NCBI GenBank assembly: GCA_900471525.1
Contig: UCEZ01000013.1
Coordinates: 91,373 to 155,372, forward strand
Direction of reading: 5' to 3'
DNA: 64,000 bases
Source: Hyphomicrobiales bacterium
GTDB taxonomy: Bacteria > Pseudomonadota > Alphaproteobacteria > Rhizobiales > Rhizobiaceae
Part shown: positions 34,182 through 42,576 of the stretch, in pieces
Position numbering within the stretch: the stretch's first letter is position 1
Layout of the letters: each line of letters opens with the position of its first letter
The notes under the pieces: generated by a model
Databases searched by the model: none
What the model was told of the DNA's origin: nothing
The model's input: the letters and a program-made list of their open reading frames with translations, nothing else
Made by a program: the position numbers and the translations under genes

Positions 34182-35114
34182 CTACCCGGCCTCCGCCGTG
34201 TTCTCTTGCGCTGCGGGCGATGACAGCGCGAAAAGCCCGGCGATGACGATCAGGCAGGCTCCGGCGATTGTCGTCAGATATGGAATTTCGCCGAAGAACA
34301 GGAAGCCCCAGAGCGGTGCCCAGAGCATGCCGGTATATTCGAAGGAAGCGATGACGCTCGCCTTGGCGATCCGGTAGGCATGGGTCAGCAAGGTCATGGC
34401 AATCGCCGCGATCACACCGCATGAGCCCATCAGCAGGGCGTCGGTCAGCGTCGGCCAGACCCATGGGCGGATCAAAAACTCGATGGATTTGTGGCTCGCC
34501 TGGTGCATGCCGGTTAGATGAAAGAAAGCGGCGATCGCCAGCGCACCAGCGAGATAGACGCCGTTCTGATAGAAGGCCATGACCGAGGCCGTCGTCTCGG
34601 TGCCCATCTTGCGGGCCATCAGCATGGCCAGTGCATAGGTGGCAGCCGAAGACAGGGACAAGAGCGCTGCCGGCTCGAAAAGCCCTGCCCCCGGCTTCAG
34701 CATGATCACCACACCGATGAAGCCGACCAGCACTGCGGTCACTCGCCGCCAGCCAATGGTTTCGCCGAGGATGAGCGGCGCGAGCGCCAGCATGAACAAT
34801 GGTACCGTGAAATAAAGTGCCACCGCATCAGCAAGCGGCAGCGCCGGAAAGGCCATGTAGTAGGTCGTGTAGCCGATCAACAGCAGGCCCGCGCGCCAGA
34901 TCAACGGCCAGAACTCGCGCGTGAAAAGCGTGCTGATGCCTCCCTCGAAATGAACGAGAAGCAAAAGGATGGGAACGGAAACGAGGCACCGGAACGAAAC
35001 GACCTGCGTCAGCGCATAATCGCCCGACACCGCCTTGATGACGGCGTCCTGAAGCGAGAAGACGAGTATGCCAAGACAAAGAAAGAAGATTCCGAGCGTG
35101 GCGCGGTTCTGCAC
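34182..35114 (-). CDS. DMT superfamily (EamA) transporter
   Basis: About 310 aa, ten hydrophobic helices in two EamA repeats. GTG at 35114 is chosen because GGGGGAG lies 5-7 nt before it and helix 1 (LGIFFLCLGILVFSLQDAVI) starts right after; the frame is open 29 codons further without a good ribosome binding site. Members export amino acids or metabolites. No linked gene suggests a substrate. Confidence 0.83.
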   Translation of the reverse strand: MQNRATLGIFFLCLGILVFSLQDAVIKAVSGDYALTQVVSFRCLVSVPILLLLVHFEGGISTLFTREFWPLIWRAGLLLIGYTTYYMAFPALPLADAVALYFTVPLFMLALAPLILGETIGWRRVTAVLVGFIGVVIMLKPGAGLFEPAALLSLSSAATYALAMLMARKMGTETTASVMAFYQNGVYLAGALAIAAFFHLTGMHQASHKSIEFLIRPWVWPTLTDALLMGSCGVIAAIAMTLLTHAYRIAKASVIASFEYTGMLWAPLWGFLFFGEIPYLTTIAGACLIVIAGLFALSSPAAQENTAEAG

Positions 35115-35350
35115 TTGGCTCCCCCGGTTGAACACGGTGATATTGGACCGGGGAAAGCCGTGCTGTCCGTCCTTTCGCGACATCGACACGTTCATCGTCA
35201 AATAATTGTCGAGCCTTTCCTATATGGCTTTGAACTCCGTCGTATCATTTTGAAGCATGCCCCGCATTCAGGTCGATCAGGAATGCATTTCTACAATCTG
35301 CGGTTAACCAGCCACTTCCAGATTGCACAAATATAGTTTGGCATCTCTTG

Positions 35351-35371
35351 AAAGCACCAAAGTGGTGCTTT
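35351..35371. promoter_or_regulatory. Perfect 9-bp inverted repeat upstream of the TnpB-like/PspA gene
   Basis: AAAGCACCA-AAG-TGGTGCTTT, a perfect palindrome with a 3-bp centre, lies 12 bp before the proposed start and 6 bp before its ribosome binding site (TTAGGAG). It may be an operator, or as RNA a stable hairpin that could limit access to the start region. The remaining 185-bp gap 35202-35386 shows no other clear element. Confidence 0.55.
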
Positions 35372-35386
35372 ATGTTAGGAGATATG

Positions 35387-36517
35387 ATGCAAGCGACCCA
35401 CACATCGATTTTGCGCTATCGCCTCGCGCCGGATGCGGAGGCAAGGTTTGCCCTGGAGGATACGTTTTCCGCCTATGCCGCCATGCTCGTTCTGCTCGAA
35501 GAACTTGCGGCCGAAAAGGGCGGAGCCAACCTGGTGACCTTGCATGAGCTGGCCTATGAGACCGTGCGCGAGCGCACTGGTTTGCCGGCGCGGCTGGTGA
35601 CGCTGGGCCTACGCGATTTCGCATCCAACCGGGGCCGCACAGCGGGCGTTTCCCGCCTGCCGCTGGACGACAAGCTGTTTGCCATCAAGGGCCCGTCGGA
35701 CCTGACGGTTGCAACGGTGCGTGGCCGGGTTGCCATACCCTATGACGTGGCAGGCTATTCCCGCGGTACGCTGAATATTTTCGCCGCCCAGCTCGTTGCC
35801 GACCACGGCGCCTATGAAATCCATATCGGCGTTACGCCGCATTCCGATCGAACGGAGGAAAACATGATGATGAACGAAGGCATTCTTTCTCGCATGGGAC
35901 GGTTGATCGCCGGTGTTGCAAACGCAGCCGTCGACAAGGCAGAAGGCACCAACAAGATCGCCGTCGTCGAACAGGCGCTGCGGGAAATCGATTCCGCGGC
36001 CGATGAGGCACGCACCGATATCGGCAAGGCGCGGGCCGAGGAATACCGCATCCAGAGCCGCCGCGAGGAGATCGTCGCCGATCTGCGCAAGCTCGACGAG
36101 AAAATCCGTCTGGCAGTTTCCGCCGACCGCGACGATCTCGCCAAGGCCGGCGTCGCGCGCCAGATCGACCTGGAATCGCAGATTGCAGCGCTGGACAAGG
36201 CGCTGACGGACGCGAAGGTCTATCTCGATGAAGGCCAGCAGGCGCTGCAGGCAGTGCTTGCCACGCGCCGGGAAGCTGAAGCCCGCCTCGTCGATCTCAA
36301 GCGCAGCCTGGCGCAATTTCCGGAAGAGACGGTTGGTGGACGCGCACGGAGCAGAGCTGCGGATGAGGCTGCGCGGGCTGCCGCCGCGGTATCCCGGGTC
36401 ACGGGTGTTCCGGCTGGCGCCAATGCCAGCAATGCAGAACTGGACGAACTGGACCGGCTTCATCGCGAGCAGGCGATCGAAGCGCGGCTGGCCCAGTTCA
36501 AGACCGCCAAGAACTGA
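35387..36517 (+). CDS. PspA/IM30-type coiled-coil protein with TnpB-like N-terminal domain
   Basis: 376 aa in one frame, made of two unrelated parts. Residues 1 to about 150 follow the pattern of the N-terminal (wedge) domain of IS605-type OrfB/TnpB proteins: LRYRLAPDAEARFALEDTF, LHELAYETVRERTGLPARL and TVRGRVAIPYDVAGY. The RuvC and zinc-finger parts of TnpB are absent. From residue 160 (MMMNEGILSRMGRLIAGVAN) the protein is a PspA/IM30-like coiled coil that should bind membranes or oligomerise. A strong internal ribosome binding site at 35854-35858 precedes ATG 35864, so a separate PspA product of 217 aa is also likely. First gene of an operon with yqiJ- and flotillin-like genes. Confidence 0.75.
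   Translation: MQATHTSILRYRLAPDAEARFALEDTFSAYAAMLVLLEELAAEKGGANLVTLHELAYETVRERTGLPARLVTLGLRDFASNRGRTAGVSRLPLDDKLFAIKGPSDLTVATVRGRVAIPYDVAGYSRGTLNIFAAQLVADHGAYEIHIGVTPHSDRTEENMMMNEGILSRMGRLIAGVANAAVDKAEGTNKIAVVEQALREIDSAADEARTDIGKARAEEYRIQSRREEIVADLRKLDEKIRLAVSADRDDLAKAGVARQIDLESQIAALDKALTDAKVYLDEGQQALQAVLATRREAEARLVDLKRSLAQFPEETVGGRARSRAADEAARAAAAVSRVTGVPAGANASNAELDELDRLHREQAIEARLAQFKTAKN
35854..35866 (+). promoter_or_regulatory. Internal ribosome binding site and PspA start
   Basis: GGAGG six bases before ATG 35864 (followed by two more in-frame ATG codons) is one of the best Shine-Dalgarno sites of the region, yet lies inside an open frame. It marks where normal PspA homology begins and suggests two products from one frame. 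Confidence 0.65.
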
Positions 36518-36522
36518 CGCCG

Positions 36523-37170
36523 ATGCAGCTTTTCCTTGCCCCGGAATGCCTGCCCTTTGCGATTGCCACCGTCATGCTGGCAGCCCTGACCGGGATCGAG
36601 GTGCTGTGCCTGTTGCTCGGTTTTTCGCTCGGCGAGGCCATCGACAAGGCCCTGCCGGATGACCATGGCGGCCTGCTCGGGCTCTTGTCCTGGGTGAATG
36701 TCGGCGGTGTTCCGACCCTCATCCTGATCATGCTGTTTCTCGGTTTTTTCGCCATGATCGGTTTCGTCACCCAGAGCGTGGCCCACGCTTTGTGGTCGCC
36801 GCTGCCGACCGCAGCCGCAGCCCTGCCGGCGTTTCTGCTTGCCCTTCCCGCCGTCCGGTCGTCGAGCCGGACCGTTGCTCGCATCGTTCCACGCGACGAG
36901 ACCTACGCCGTCGATTTTTCGGAATTTATTGGGCGCAGTGGTGAAGTGGCTGTCGGTCCCTTGGATCAAGGGCTGCCGGGTCGTGTGCGCGTCAAGGACC
37001 GCCATGGCAACTGGCATAGCCTGAGAGCAAGGGCGGCCAAGAGCGAAGATCCGATTGCTATCGGCGCCACGGTTTTGCTCGTCGATCAAGTTTCCAATGT
37101 GTACATCGCTATTCGCGCGCCGTCGGACATCCTCCCGTCGCCAAACCCCACCTCCACGGAGCACCCATGA
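36523..37170 (+). CDS. YqiJ-like (OB-fold, DUF1449) membrane protein
   Basis: 215 aa. About three or four membrane helices in residues 8-115 (FAIATVMLAALTGIEVLCLLL; TLILIMLFLGFFAMIGFV; PAFLLALPAV) are followed by a soluble C-terminal beta-barrel (about 140-205; GRSGEVAVGPLDQGLPGRVRV) of the OB/NfeD-like kind. This architecture matches E. coli YqiJ, the partner of the flotillin YqiK. It starts 5 nt after the PspA stop and overlaps the flotillin start by 4 nt (ATGA). Probable function: membrane-domain assembly with the flotillin. Confidence 0.82.
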   Translation: MQLFLAPECLPFAIATVMLAALTGIEVLCLLLGFSLGEAIDKALPDDHGGLLGLLSWVNVGGVPTLILIMLFLGFFAMIGFVTQSVAHALWSPLPTAAAALPAFLLALPAVRSSSRTVARIVPRDETYAVDFSEFIGRSGEVAVGPLDQGLPGRVRVKDRHGNWHSLRARAAKSEDPIAIGATVLLVDQVSNVYIAIRAPSDILPSPNPTSTEHP

Positions 37171-38846
37171 TCTACGATCTTCTCCTGCCCGCCGGCATCG
37201 GCATCGTCCTGATCCTCGGCATCGGTTTCGTTCTTGCATCGCTCTACACACGTTCAAGCCGAGATGAAGCCTATGTGCGCACGGGTCTTGGAGGCCAGAA
37301 GGTGGTGCTTGACGGCGGTTCGGTCGTGCTGCCGATCTTCCATTCGATCGCCCGCGTCAACCTGAAGACGCTGCGCCTGGAAGTCCGACGCGGCGAGGGC
37401 GACGCGCTCATCACCAAGGATCGCATGCGCGTCGATATCGGCGCGGAATTCTATGTGCGTGTCAAGCCGGACGCCTCCTCCATCGCGCTTGCAGCGCAGA
37501 CACTGGGTGACCGCACCAATGATGCCGAGCAACTGCGCGTGCTGATCGAGGCGAAATTCGTCGACGGCCTGCGCTCGGTGGCGGCCACCATGACGCTCGA
37601 CGCGCTGCAGGAACAGCGCATGGATTTCGTCAAGGCGGTGCAGGAGGCGGTGGGCGCCGACCTGCAGTCGAACGGTCTTGAGCTGGAATCCGTGTCGCTG
37701 ACCCGCCTCGACCAAACGGATATCAAACACTTCAACGCCAACAACTTCTTCGACGCGCACGGTCTCGCCGCGCTGACGCGCATCACCGAAGGGCGCAAGA
37801 AGGAGCGCAACGAAATCGTCCGCGATACCGAAGTGGCGATCGCCCAGAAGGACCTCGAGGCACGCCAGCAGTCTCTGGCGATCGACCGCACCAAGCGCGA
37901 GGCTGAACTGAACCAGGAACGCGACATCGCCAACAAGTCGGCGGCGACACGCGCCGAAACCGCGCAGCAGGAACAGGCCGCCAAGCGCGCGGAGGAAGAA
38001 GCCCGCATTGCCTCGCAGCAGGCAATTGCCGAGGCTGAGGCAATGGCAAAGCAGGCGCGCGAAAGCGCCAACATTGCCGCAACCCGCGCCGTGCAGCAGC
38101 GCGATACGGAAGCCAAGCGCGACCTGCAGATCGTGGCACAGGAGAGCGCCATCGCGGTTGCCAACAAGAGCCGCGAGGAGTCCGAGGCCAAGGCGCAGGC
38201 GGAAGCCGCGAGGGCACTTGCCATCGCCGCGGAGGAAAAGGTCGGCACCGCCAAGGCCGTGGAAATTGCCGAACGTGAGCGCCAGATCGCGGTCATCGAC
38301 GCCCGCAAGCGCGCTGAAACCGAAGCGACTGCCGTAACAGTCGGCGCCGAAGCAGAAAAGCAGGCGGCATCCGATCAGGCCGACGCGATCAAGACGCTGG
38401 CGACGGCTGAAGCCGAAGCTGCGGTGATCAGGGCGAAGGGCGTGCTGGAAACCGGCAAGGCGGCAGCTGAAAGCGAGGCACTGCTCAACGAGGCGCGTAA
38501 CAAGCTGAGTTCGGCCATCATCGAGTTCGAAATCCTGCGCGAACGCATTCGCATCATTCCGCAGGCGCTTGCCGAAGCGGTCAAGCCAATCGAAAAGATT
38601 TCCGATATCCGCATCTTCGACACCGGCGGCATGCTGGGCCGCGGAGCGGGCGGCGCGAACGGCGGAAGCGGTATCGGCATGGGCGAAGGCCTTGCCGGAC
38701 AGCTGCTTGCCTATCAGGCGAACAAGCCGATCCTCGATCAATTGCTCAAGGAAGCCGGTTTCGAGGGCGACAATGCGGTCTCCGCGCTGCTCGCCAATCT
38801 GCAAGGAGAGAAGGGCAAGGCGGCAGCGGATCCGGAAGAGGACTGA
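37167..38846 (+). CDS. Flotillin family protein, YqiK type
   Basis: 559 aa. An N-terminal membrane segment (residues 2-27), an SPFH/band 7 domain (about 30-200; DRMRVDIGAEFYVRVKPD) and a long Ala/Glu-rich coiled coil (about 205-430) precede a conserved C-terminal flotillin tail with a Gly-rich stretch (GGMLGRGAGG). Flotillins form ordered membrane microdomains and large cages. The operon PspA, YqiJ, flotillin fits a membrane-stress module. A strong terminator follows at 38896. Confidence 0.92.
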   Translation: MIYDLLLPAGIGIVLILGIGFVLASLYTRSSRDEAYVRTGLGGQKVVLDGGSVVLPIFHSIARVNLKTLRLEVRRGEGDALITKDRMRVDIGAEFYVRVKPDASSIALAAQTLGDRTNDAEQLRVLIEAKFVDGLRSVAATMTLDALQEQRMDFVKAVQEAVGADLQSNGLELESVSLTRLDQTDIKHFNANNFFDAHGLAALTRITEGRKKERNEIVRDTEVAIAQKDLEARQQSLAIDRTKREAELNQERDIANKSAATRAETAQQEQAAKRAEEEARIASQQAIAEAEAMAKQARESANIAATRAVQQRDTEAKRDLQIVAQESAIAVANKSREESEAKAQAEAARALAIAAEEKVGTAKAVEIAERERQIAVIDARKRAETEATAVTVGAEAEKQAASDQADAIKTLATAEAEAAVIRAKGVLETGKAAAESEALLNEARNKLSSAIIEFEILRERIRIIPQALAEAVKPIEKISDIRIFDTGGMLGRGAGGANGGSGIGMGEGLAGQLLAYQANKPILDQLLKEAGFEGDNAVSALLANLQGEKGKAAADPEED

Positions 38847-38895
38847 GGCTCGCAGGAGGCTTAGTTCAGAACGGATACACTTTTTCTGTAAAGCT

Positions 38896-38925
38896 AAAGG
38901 AGGCCTTTCGCGGGCCTCCTTTTCA
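38896..38925 (+). terminator. Rho-independent terminator of the flotillin operon
   Basis: AAAGGAGGCC (38896-38905) and GGCCTCCTTT (38913-38922) form a perfect 10-bp stem with a 7-nt loop, and the T-run continues to 38923. The minus-strand gene that ends at 38949 may use it as well, since the 5' arm supplies a T-run on that strand. Confidence 0.85.
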
Positions 38926-38948
38926 TTTCCGCTGTCAGACCGGCAGCC

Positions 38949-40025
38949 TCAGACAATCCGCCCCCGCGCCGCAACTGGCCAGACGGCCGAGATCTCGCCC
39001 TGTTCGACGATATTCACGGCATCGACCATATTGGTGACAACGCAGGCGTGGTTGGGGACGATGCGGAGCTTGTCGCCGACCTTCAGGTTGATCGGGCCTT
39101 CGCTGACGAGGCGGCCGTGTTCTTCCGAGAGCTGGTCGATGGCGATGTCGTCGCGTCCGAGAACGTGACCGTACCCCGACAGACCGAGCAGGTCAGAGGT
39201 CAGGGTCTTCGAACCGGCATCGATGATGGCGCGGTTGGCAGCGGGGACTGATACGACGGTCGCAAGCACCGTCAGCGCGCAGTCGTCCCAGCCGCAGACG
39301 CCGCGCGAGACGAGCGAACGGTCGTTGTAGACGTATGTTCCGGGGCGGTACTCGGTGGTCACCGGCGCCTCTGCAGCGGCCATCATCGAAGGCGTGCCGC
39401 CGGAGGTGATCATGGGTACCTCGATGCCAGCGGCCTCGATGAAGGCCTTCGCACGGGTCATGAAGGATTCGACGCCGGCTGCGCCATTGACCGGCGGGTA
39501 TGTCATCAGTCCACCGAACACGAGACCGGGTGCCTTGGCGATCCGCTGTGCGAGGGTTGCTGCCGCTTCCGGGGTTGGCACGCCACAACGGTCCGCGCCG
39601 GTATTGCACTCGACTAGGACGCGAAGCGGCGCGGGTTCGGAAGCGAACGCGCCGGAGAGACCGTCAATGACGGTTTCATTGTCGGCGACGACGCTCAGCG
39701 CCACCTTACCGGCAAGCGCTTTCAGATGCTCCAGCTTTTCCGGGCCGAGGATGTTGTAGGTGATCAGCACATCGCGGATTTCCGGGCTGCCGGCGATCAT
39801 CGCTTCCGCTTCCGACACTTTCTGGCAGGTGATTCCGATTGCCCCTGCCCGCAGCTGCATTTCTGCGACCGCAGGCAATTTGTGCGTCTTGATATGCGGG
39901 CGGACCTTCAACCCATGCGCATTCGCGTAGGTCTGGAACCGGTCGATGTTGCGGCGGGCAATGTCGAGATCGACCAGGACGGCCGGTGTGTTCACGGTTT
40001 CAAGCGTCGATGCGGCCTTGCTCAT
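38949..40025 (-). CDS. D-threonine aldolase / D-serine dehydratase-like PLP enzyme (DSD1 family)
   Basis: Fold-type III PLP enzyme, 358 aa. The N-terminal alanine-racemase-like barrel has the Schiff-base Lys in RPHIKTHKLP (about 44-53), and the C-terminal domain carries the metal-binding His-x-Cys pair in VPNHACVVTN, the signature of D-threonine aldolase, 3-hydroxy-D-aspartate aldolase and eukaryotic-type D-serine dehydratase. ATG at 40025 follows AGGGAT; the long upstream open frame is spurious. Divergent from an amino-acid ABC operon with RidA and IclR, which suggests a D-hydroxy-amino acid substrate. Exact reaction uncertain. Confidence 0.85.
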   Translation of the reverse strand: MSKAASTLETVNTPAVLVDLDIARRNIDRFQTYANAHGLKVRPHIKTHKLPAVAEMQLRAGAIGITCQKVSEAEAMIAGSPEIRDVLITYNILGPEKLEHLKALAGKVALSVVADNETVIDGLSGAFASEPAPLRVLVECNTGADRCGVPTPEAAATLAQRIAKAPGLVFGGLMTYPPVNGAAGVESFMTRAKAFIEAAGIEVPMITSGGTPSMMAAAEAPVTTEYRPGTYVYNDRSLVSRGVCGWDDCALTVLATVVSVPAANRAIIDAGSKTLTSDLLGLSGYGHVLGRDDIAIDQLSEEHGRLVSEGPINLKVGDKLRIVPNHACVVTNMVDAVNIVEQGEISAVWPVAARGRIV

Positions 40026-40111
40026 GGGATCCCTCGCGAAAATTTCCGATGCAATTTCAGGCGGAAGAAAGCGCTGCACGCCTGTTGTGCAGATTCCTAG
40101 CCGGCGAACTC

Positions 40112-40183
40112 TTGACAATTTATGCATCCCGGCGCTGAATAGGTCAATCCAGTAAAACAGACATATGTCCATAATACTGGACA
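40112..40183 (+). promoter_or_regulatory. Promoter and IclR-type operator of the amino-acid ABC operon
   Basis: TTGACA (40112-40117) with TGAATA (40136-40141, 18-bp spacer) is a plausible sigma-70 promoter reading toward the binding-protein gene. Downstream, TGTCCA-TAATAC-TGGACA (40166-40183) is a perfect inverted repeat just past the expected transcription start, where an IclR-type repressor could block transcription. The divergent aldolase gene shares the region. Confidence 0.5.
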
Positions 40184-40214
40184 ACGAAGAATGACCGTTC
40201 ATCAGGGGAACATC

Positions 40215-41063
40215 ATGACCATTTCGCTTCGCACCAGCGCGCTTTCGCTGGCAACCGCCTTCATCCTTTCCGCCATGCCTGCGGCCGCCCAGCAGGCGAC
40301 GAGCAAGCTCGACGAAGTTTTGGCCCGCGGCCACCTCGTTCTCGGCACCGGCAGCACCAATGCGCCGTGGCACTTCAAGAGCGCCGAAGACAAGCTGCAG
40401 GGTTTCGATGTCGACATGGGCCGCATCGTCGCCAAGGCGCTGTTCGGCGATCCCGACAAGATCGAGTATGTCAACCAGTCGTCGGATGCGCGCATCCCGA
40501 ACATCACCACCGACAAGGTGGACCTCACCTGCCAGTTCATGACGGTGACCGGCGAGCGCGCCCAGCAGATCGCCTTCACCATTCCCTATTACCGGGAAGG
40601 CGTTGGCCTGATGTTGAAGGCTGACGGAAAGTATGCCGACTACGCAGCGTTGAAGGCGGCCGGCTCGTCCGTGACCATTTCGGTCCTGCAGAATGTCTAT
40701 GCCGAGACCATGGTTCATGCCGCCCTGCCCGAGGCGACCGTCGACCAGTATGAATCGGTCGACCTGATCTATCAGGCGCTCGAATCCGGCCGCGCCGATG
40801 CGGCTGCGACCGACCAGTCGTCGCTTGCCTGGTACATGACCCAGAACCAGGGTCGCTACAAGGATGCCGGCTATGGCTGGAACCCGCAGACCTATGCCTG
40901 CGGCGTCAAGCGCGGCGACCAGGATTGGCTGAACTTCGTCAACACCGCCCTGCATGAGGCGATGACCGGCGTCGAGTTCGACTTCTATGCGAAGTCCTAC
41001 AAGACCTGGTTCGGCAAAGACCTCGCCCCGCCGCAGATCGGCTTCCCGGTCGAATACAAGTAA
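40215..41063 (+). CDS. Amino-acid ABC transporter substrate-binding protein (family 3)
   Basis: Periplasmic protein, 282 aa, with a signal peptide (ALSLATAFILSAMPAAAQQ) from ATG 40215, which has AGGGG upstream; an ATG 8 codons earlier lacks one. Family-3 signatures: VLGTGSTNAPWHFKS, QGFDVDMGRIVAKAL and the ligand-closing YVNQSSDARIPNITTDKVD. It feeds the two permeases and ATPase downstream. Specificity cannot be read; linkage to the D-threonine-aldolase-like gene suggests a hydroxy-amino acid. Confidence 0.92.
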   Translation: MTISLRTSALSLATAFILSAMPAAAQQATSKLDEVLARGHLVLGTGSTNAPWHFKSAEDKLQGFDVDMGRIVAKALFGDPDKIEYVNQSSDARIPNITTDKVDLTCQFMTVTGERAQQIAFTIPYYREGVGLMLKADGKYADYAALKAAGSSVTISVLQNVYAETMVHAALPEATVDQYESVDLIYQALESGRADAAATDQSSLAWYMTQNQGRYKDAGYGWNPQTYACGVKRGDQDWLNFVNTALHEAMTGVEFDFYAKSYKTWFGKDLAPPQIGFPVEYK

Positions 41064-41082
41064 GCCGCACGGCACGTCGTTG

Positions 41083-41108
41083 GGACGAAGGGTTTTTACC
41101 CTTCGTCC
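41083..41108 (+). other. Intercistronic hairpin after the amino-acid binding protein gene
   Basis: GGACGAAGGGT-TTTT-ACCCTTCGTCC is a perfect 11-bp stem with a tetraloop, 20 bp after the binding-protein stop and 30 bp before the first permease. There is no strong U-run, so read-through is expected; it probably stabilises the binding-protein message. Confidence 0.7.
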
Positions 41109-41138
41109 TTCCTCCACCCTCTACGGCAGGACGCCGCC

Positions 41139-41801
41139 ATGGGTTATACGCTCAATTTCGCCGCCGTCTGGCGCAGCTTCGACCAGCTTCTCGAAGGCCT
41201 TGCGCTCAGTCTCGGACTGGCTTTCATCTCCATTCTGATCGGTGCCGTCATCGGTCTTCTGGTTGCCTTTGCGCTGATCTCGAAAAGCGGCTGGGTACAG
41301 CGGCCGGCTGCGACTTACGTGACGATCATCCGCAACCTGCCAATCCTCGTGCTGGTGCTCTTCGCCTATTTCGCCCTGCCGCAGATGGGCGTGCGGCTGG
41401 GCAAGATCGAGAGTTTCGTCGCGGTTCTGTCGATCTATTCCGGCGCCTATCTGGCGGAAGTATTTCGTGCCGGACTGATCTCAATCCCGAAAGGGCTGAC
41501 GGAAGCTGGATTGGCCATCGGACTGACGCCGATGCAGATCCGCGTGTCGATCATCGTGCCGCTGATGCTGCGCAACGTGCTGCCGTCGCTGTCCTCGACC
41601 GTGATTTCGTTGTTCAAGGATACGTCGCTCGCAGCCGCCATCGCCGTGCCGGAACTCACCTTCGAGGCGCGCAAGATCAATGTGGAGACCTTCCGGGTCA
41701 TCGAGACATGGATCGTCGCCTCCGGTCTCTATGTTGCCACTTGCTCGGTGCTGGCTGCGCTGATGCGCGTCGCCGAGCGCCGCCTGGCCGTCCCGAGGTG
41801 A
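41139..41801 (+). CDS. Amino-acid ABC transporter permease (HisM/GlnP type)
   Basis: 220 aa, about five helices; the first is near 20-45. EAA loop around 122-140 (GLTEAGLAIGLTPMQIRVSIIVP). Ends 4 nt before the second permease; together they form the transmembrane pore of a polar amino-acid importer. Confidence 0.92.
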   Translation: MGYTLNFAAVWRSFDQLLEGLALSLGLAFISILIGAVIGLLVAFALISKSGWVQRPAATYVTIIRNLPILVLVLFAYFALPQMGVRLGKIESFVAVLSIYSGAYLAEVFRAGLISIPKGLTEAGLAIGLTPMQIRVSIIVPLMLRNVLPSLSSTVISLFKDTSLAAAIAVPELTFEARKINVETFRVIETWIVASGLYVATCSVLAALMRVAERRLAVPR

Positions 41802-41805
41802 TGTC

Positions 41806-42471
41806 ATGATGGATTTCACCGCTTTTTTCGATCAGATCTGGATTGCCCGCTTCGTCATCCTCAAGGGGCTCGGGATCACGATTTCGATCTCGGCTCTCTC
41901 CATCGTCGCCGGTTCGCTGCTCGGTGTCCTCGTCGGCCTGTCGCTCGTCTATGGCAACCGAGTGCTGCGGCTTGTGGTGCGTGCCTATACCGATTTTATC
42001 CGCGGTACGCCGGTTCTGGTGCTTGTGCTTGCCAGCTATTACGTGCTCTCCACCATCGGAATCGAGTTGGGACCGTTCCAGGCCGGCGTGCTGGCGCTGG
42101 CGATCTTCTGCTCCTCGCATGTCGGCGAGATCGTCCGCGGCGGGCTGCAGGCGATCCCAAAAGGCCAAACCGAGGCTGCCAAGGCGATCGGGCTCACCTT
42201 CGGCCAGACCTTTGCCTATGTGCTCTGGCCGCAGGCGCTGCGCCAGTTCCTGCCGGCCTGGGTCAATACAGCAGCCGAGATGGTCAAGGCTTCGACATTG
42301 CTGTCGGTCATCGGTGTCGCCGAACTGCTCCTGCGCACGCAGGAAATCATCTCGCGCAATTTCATGAGCCTGCAGTTCTATTTCTTCGCCGGGCTTCTCT
42401 ACTTCGTCATCAACTACGGCATCGAGCGGTTCGGCAAATATGTCGAACGCAAGACCGCCGTTCCGTCCTAA
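41806..42471 (+). CDS. Amino-acid ABC transporter permease (HisQ/GlnP type)
   Basis: 221 aa, about five helices. The EAA loop reads GQTEAAKAIGLTFGQTFAYV near 121-140. Second permease of the operon. The 105-bp gap before the ATPase gene shows partial symmetry but no convincing terminator. Confidence 0.92.
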   Translation: MMDFTAFFDQIWIARFVILKGLGITISISALSIVAGSLLGVLVGLSLVYGNRVLRLVVRAYTDFIRGTPVLVLVLASYYVLSTIGIELGPFQAGVLALAIFCSSHVGEIVRGGLQAIPKGQTEAAKAIGLTFGQTFAYVLWPQALRQFLPAWVNTAAEMVKASTLLSVIGVAELLLRTQEIISRNFMSLQFYFFAGLLYFVINYGIERFGKYVERKTAVPS

Positions 42472-42576
42472 AACATCCGCTTCTTTGAAGCATATGTTTT
42501 AGCTCTTTGTTTTAACGCGGGATGTTTCCGAAAACCGCAAACACTTTTCGGCATCCCGCTCCAAGGGCTCCAAGAC

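Noticed and set aside
35387-35863. Intact TnpB or IscB-type RNA-guided nuclease with guide RNA
   Set aside because: Only the N-terminal domain pattern is present; no RuvC motifs or zinc finger follow, and no guide-RNA-like element or IS605 end was recognised next to it.
37254-38804. 516-aa open frame antisense to the flotillin gene
   Set aside because: Mirror of the repetitive Ala/Glu coiled-coil codons; no homology.
38949-41117. 722-aa minus-strand open frame
   Set aside because: Only the part from 40025 downward matches the PLP enzyme; the upstream part is antisense to the amino-acid binding protein gene.
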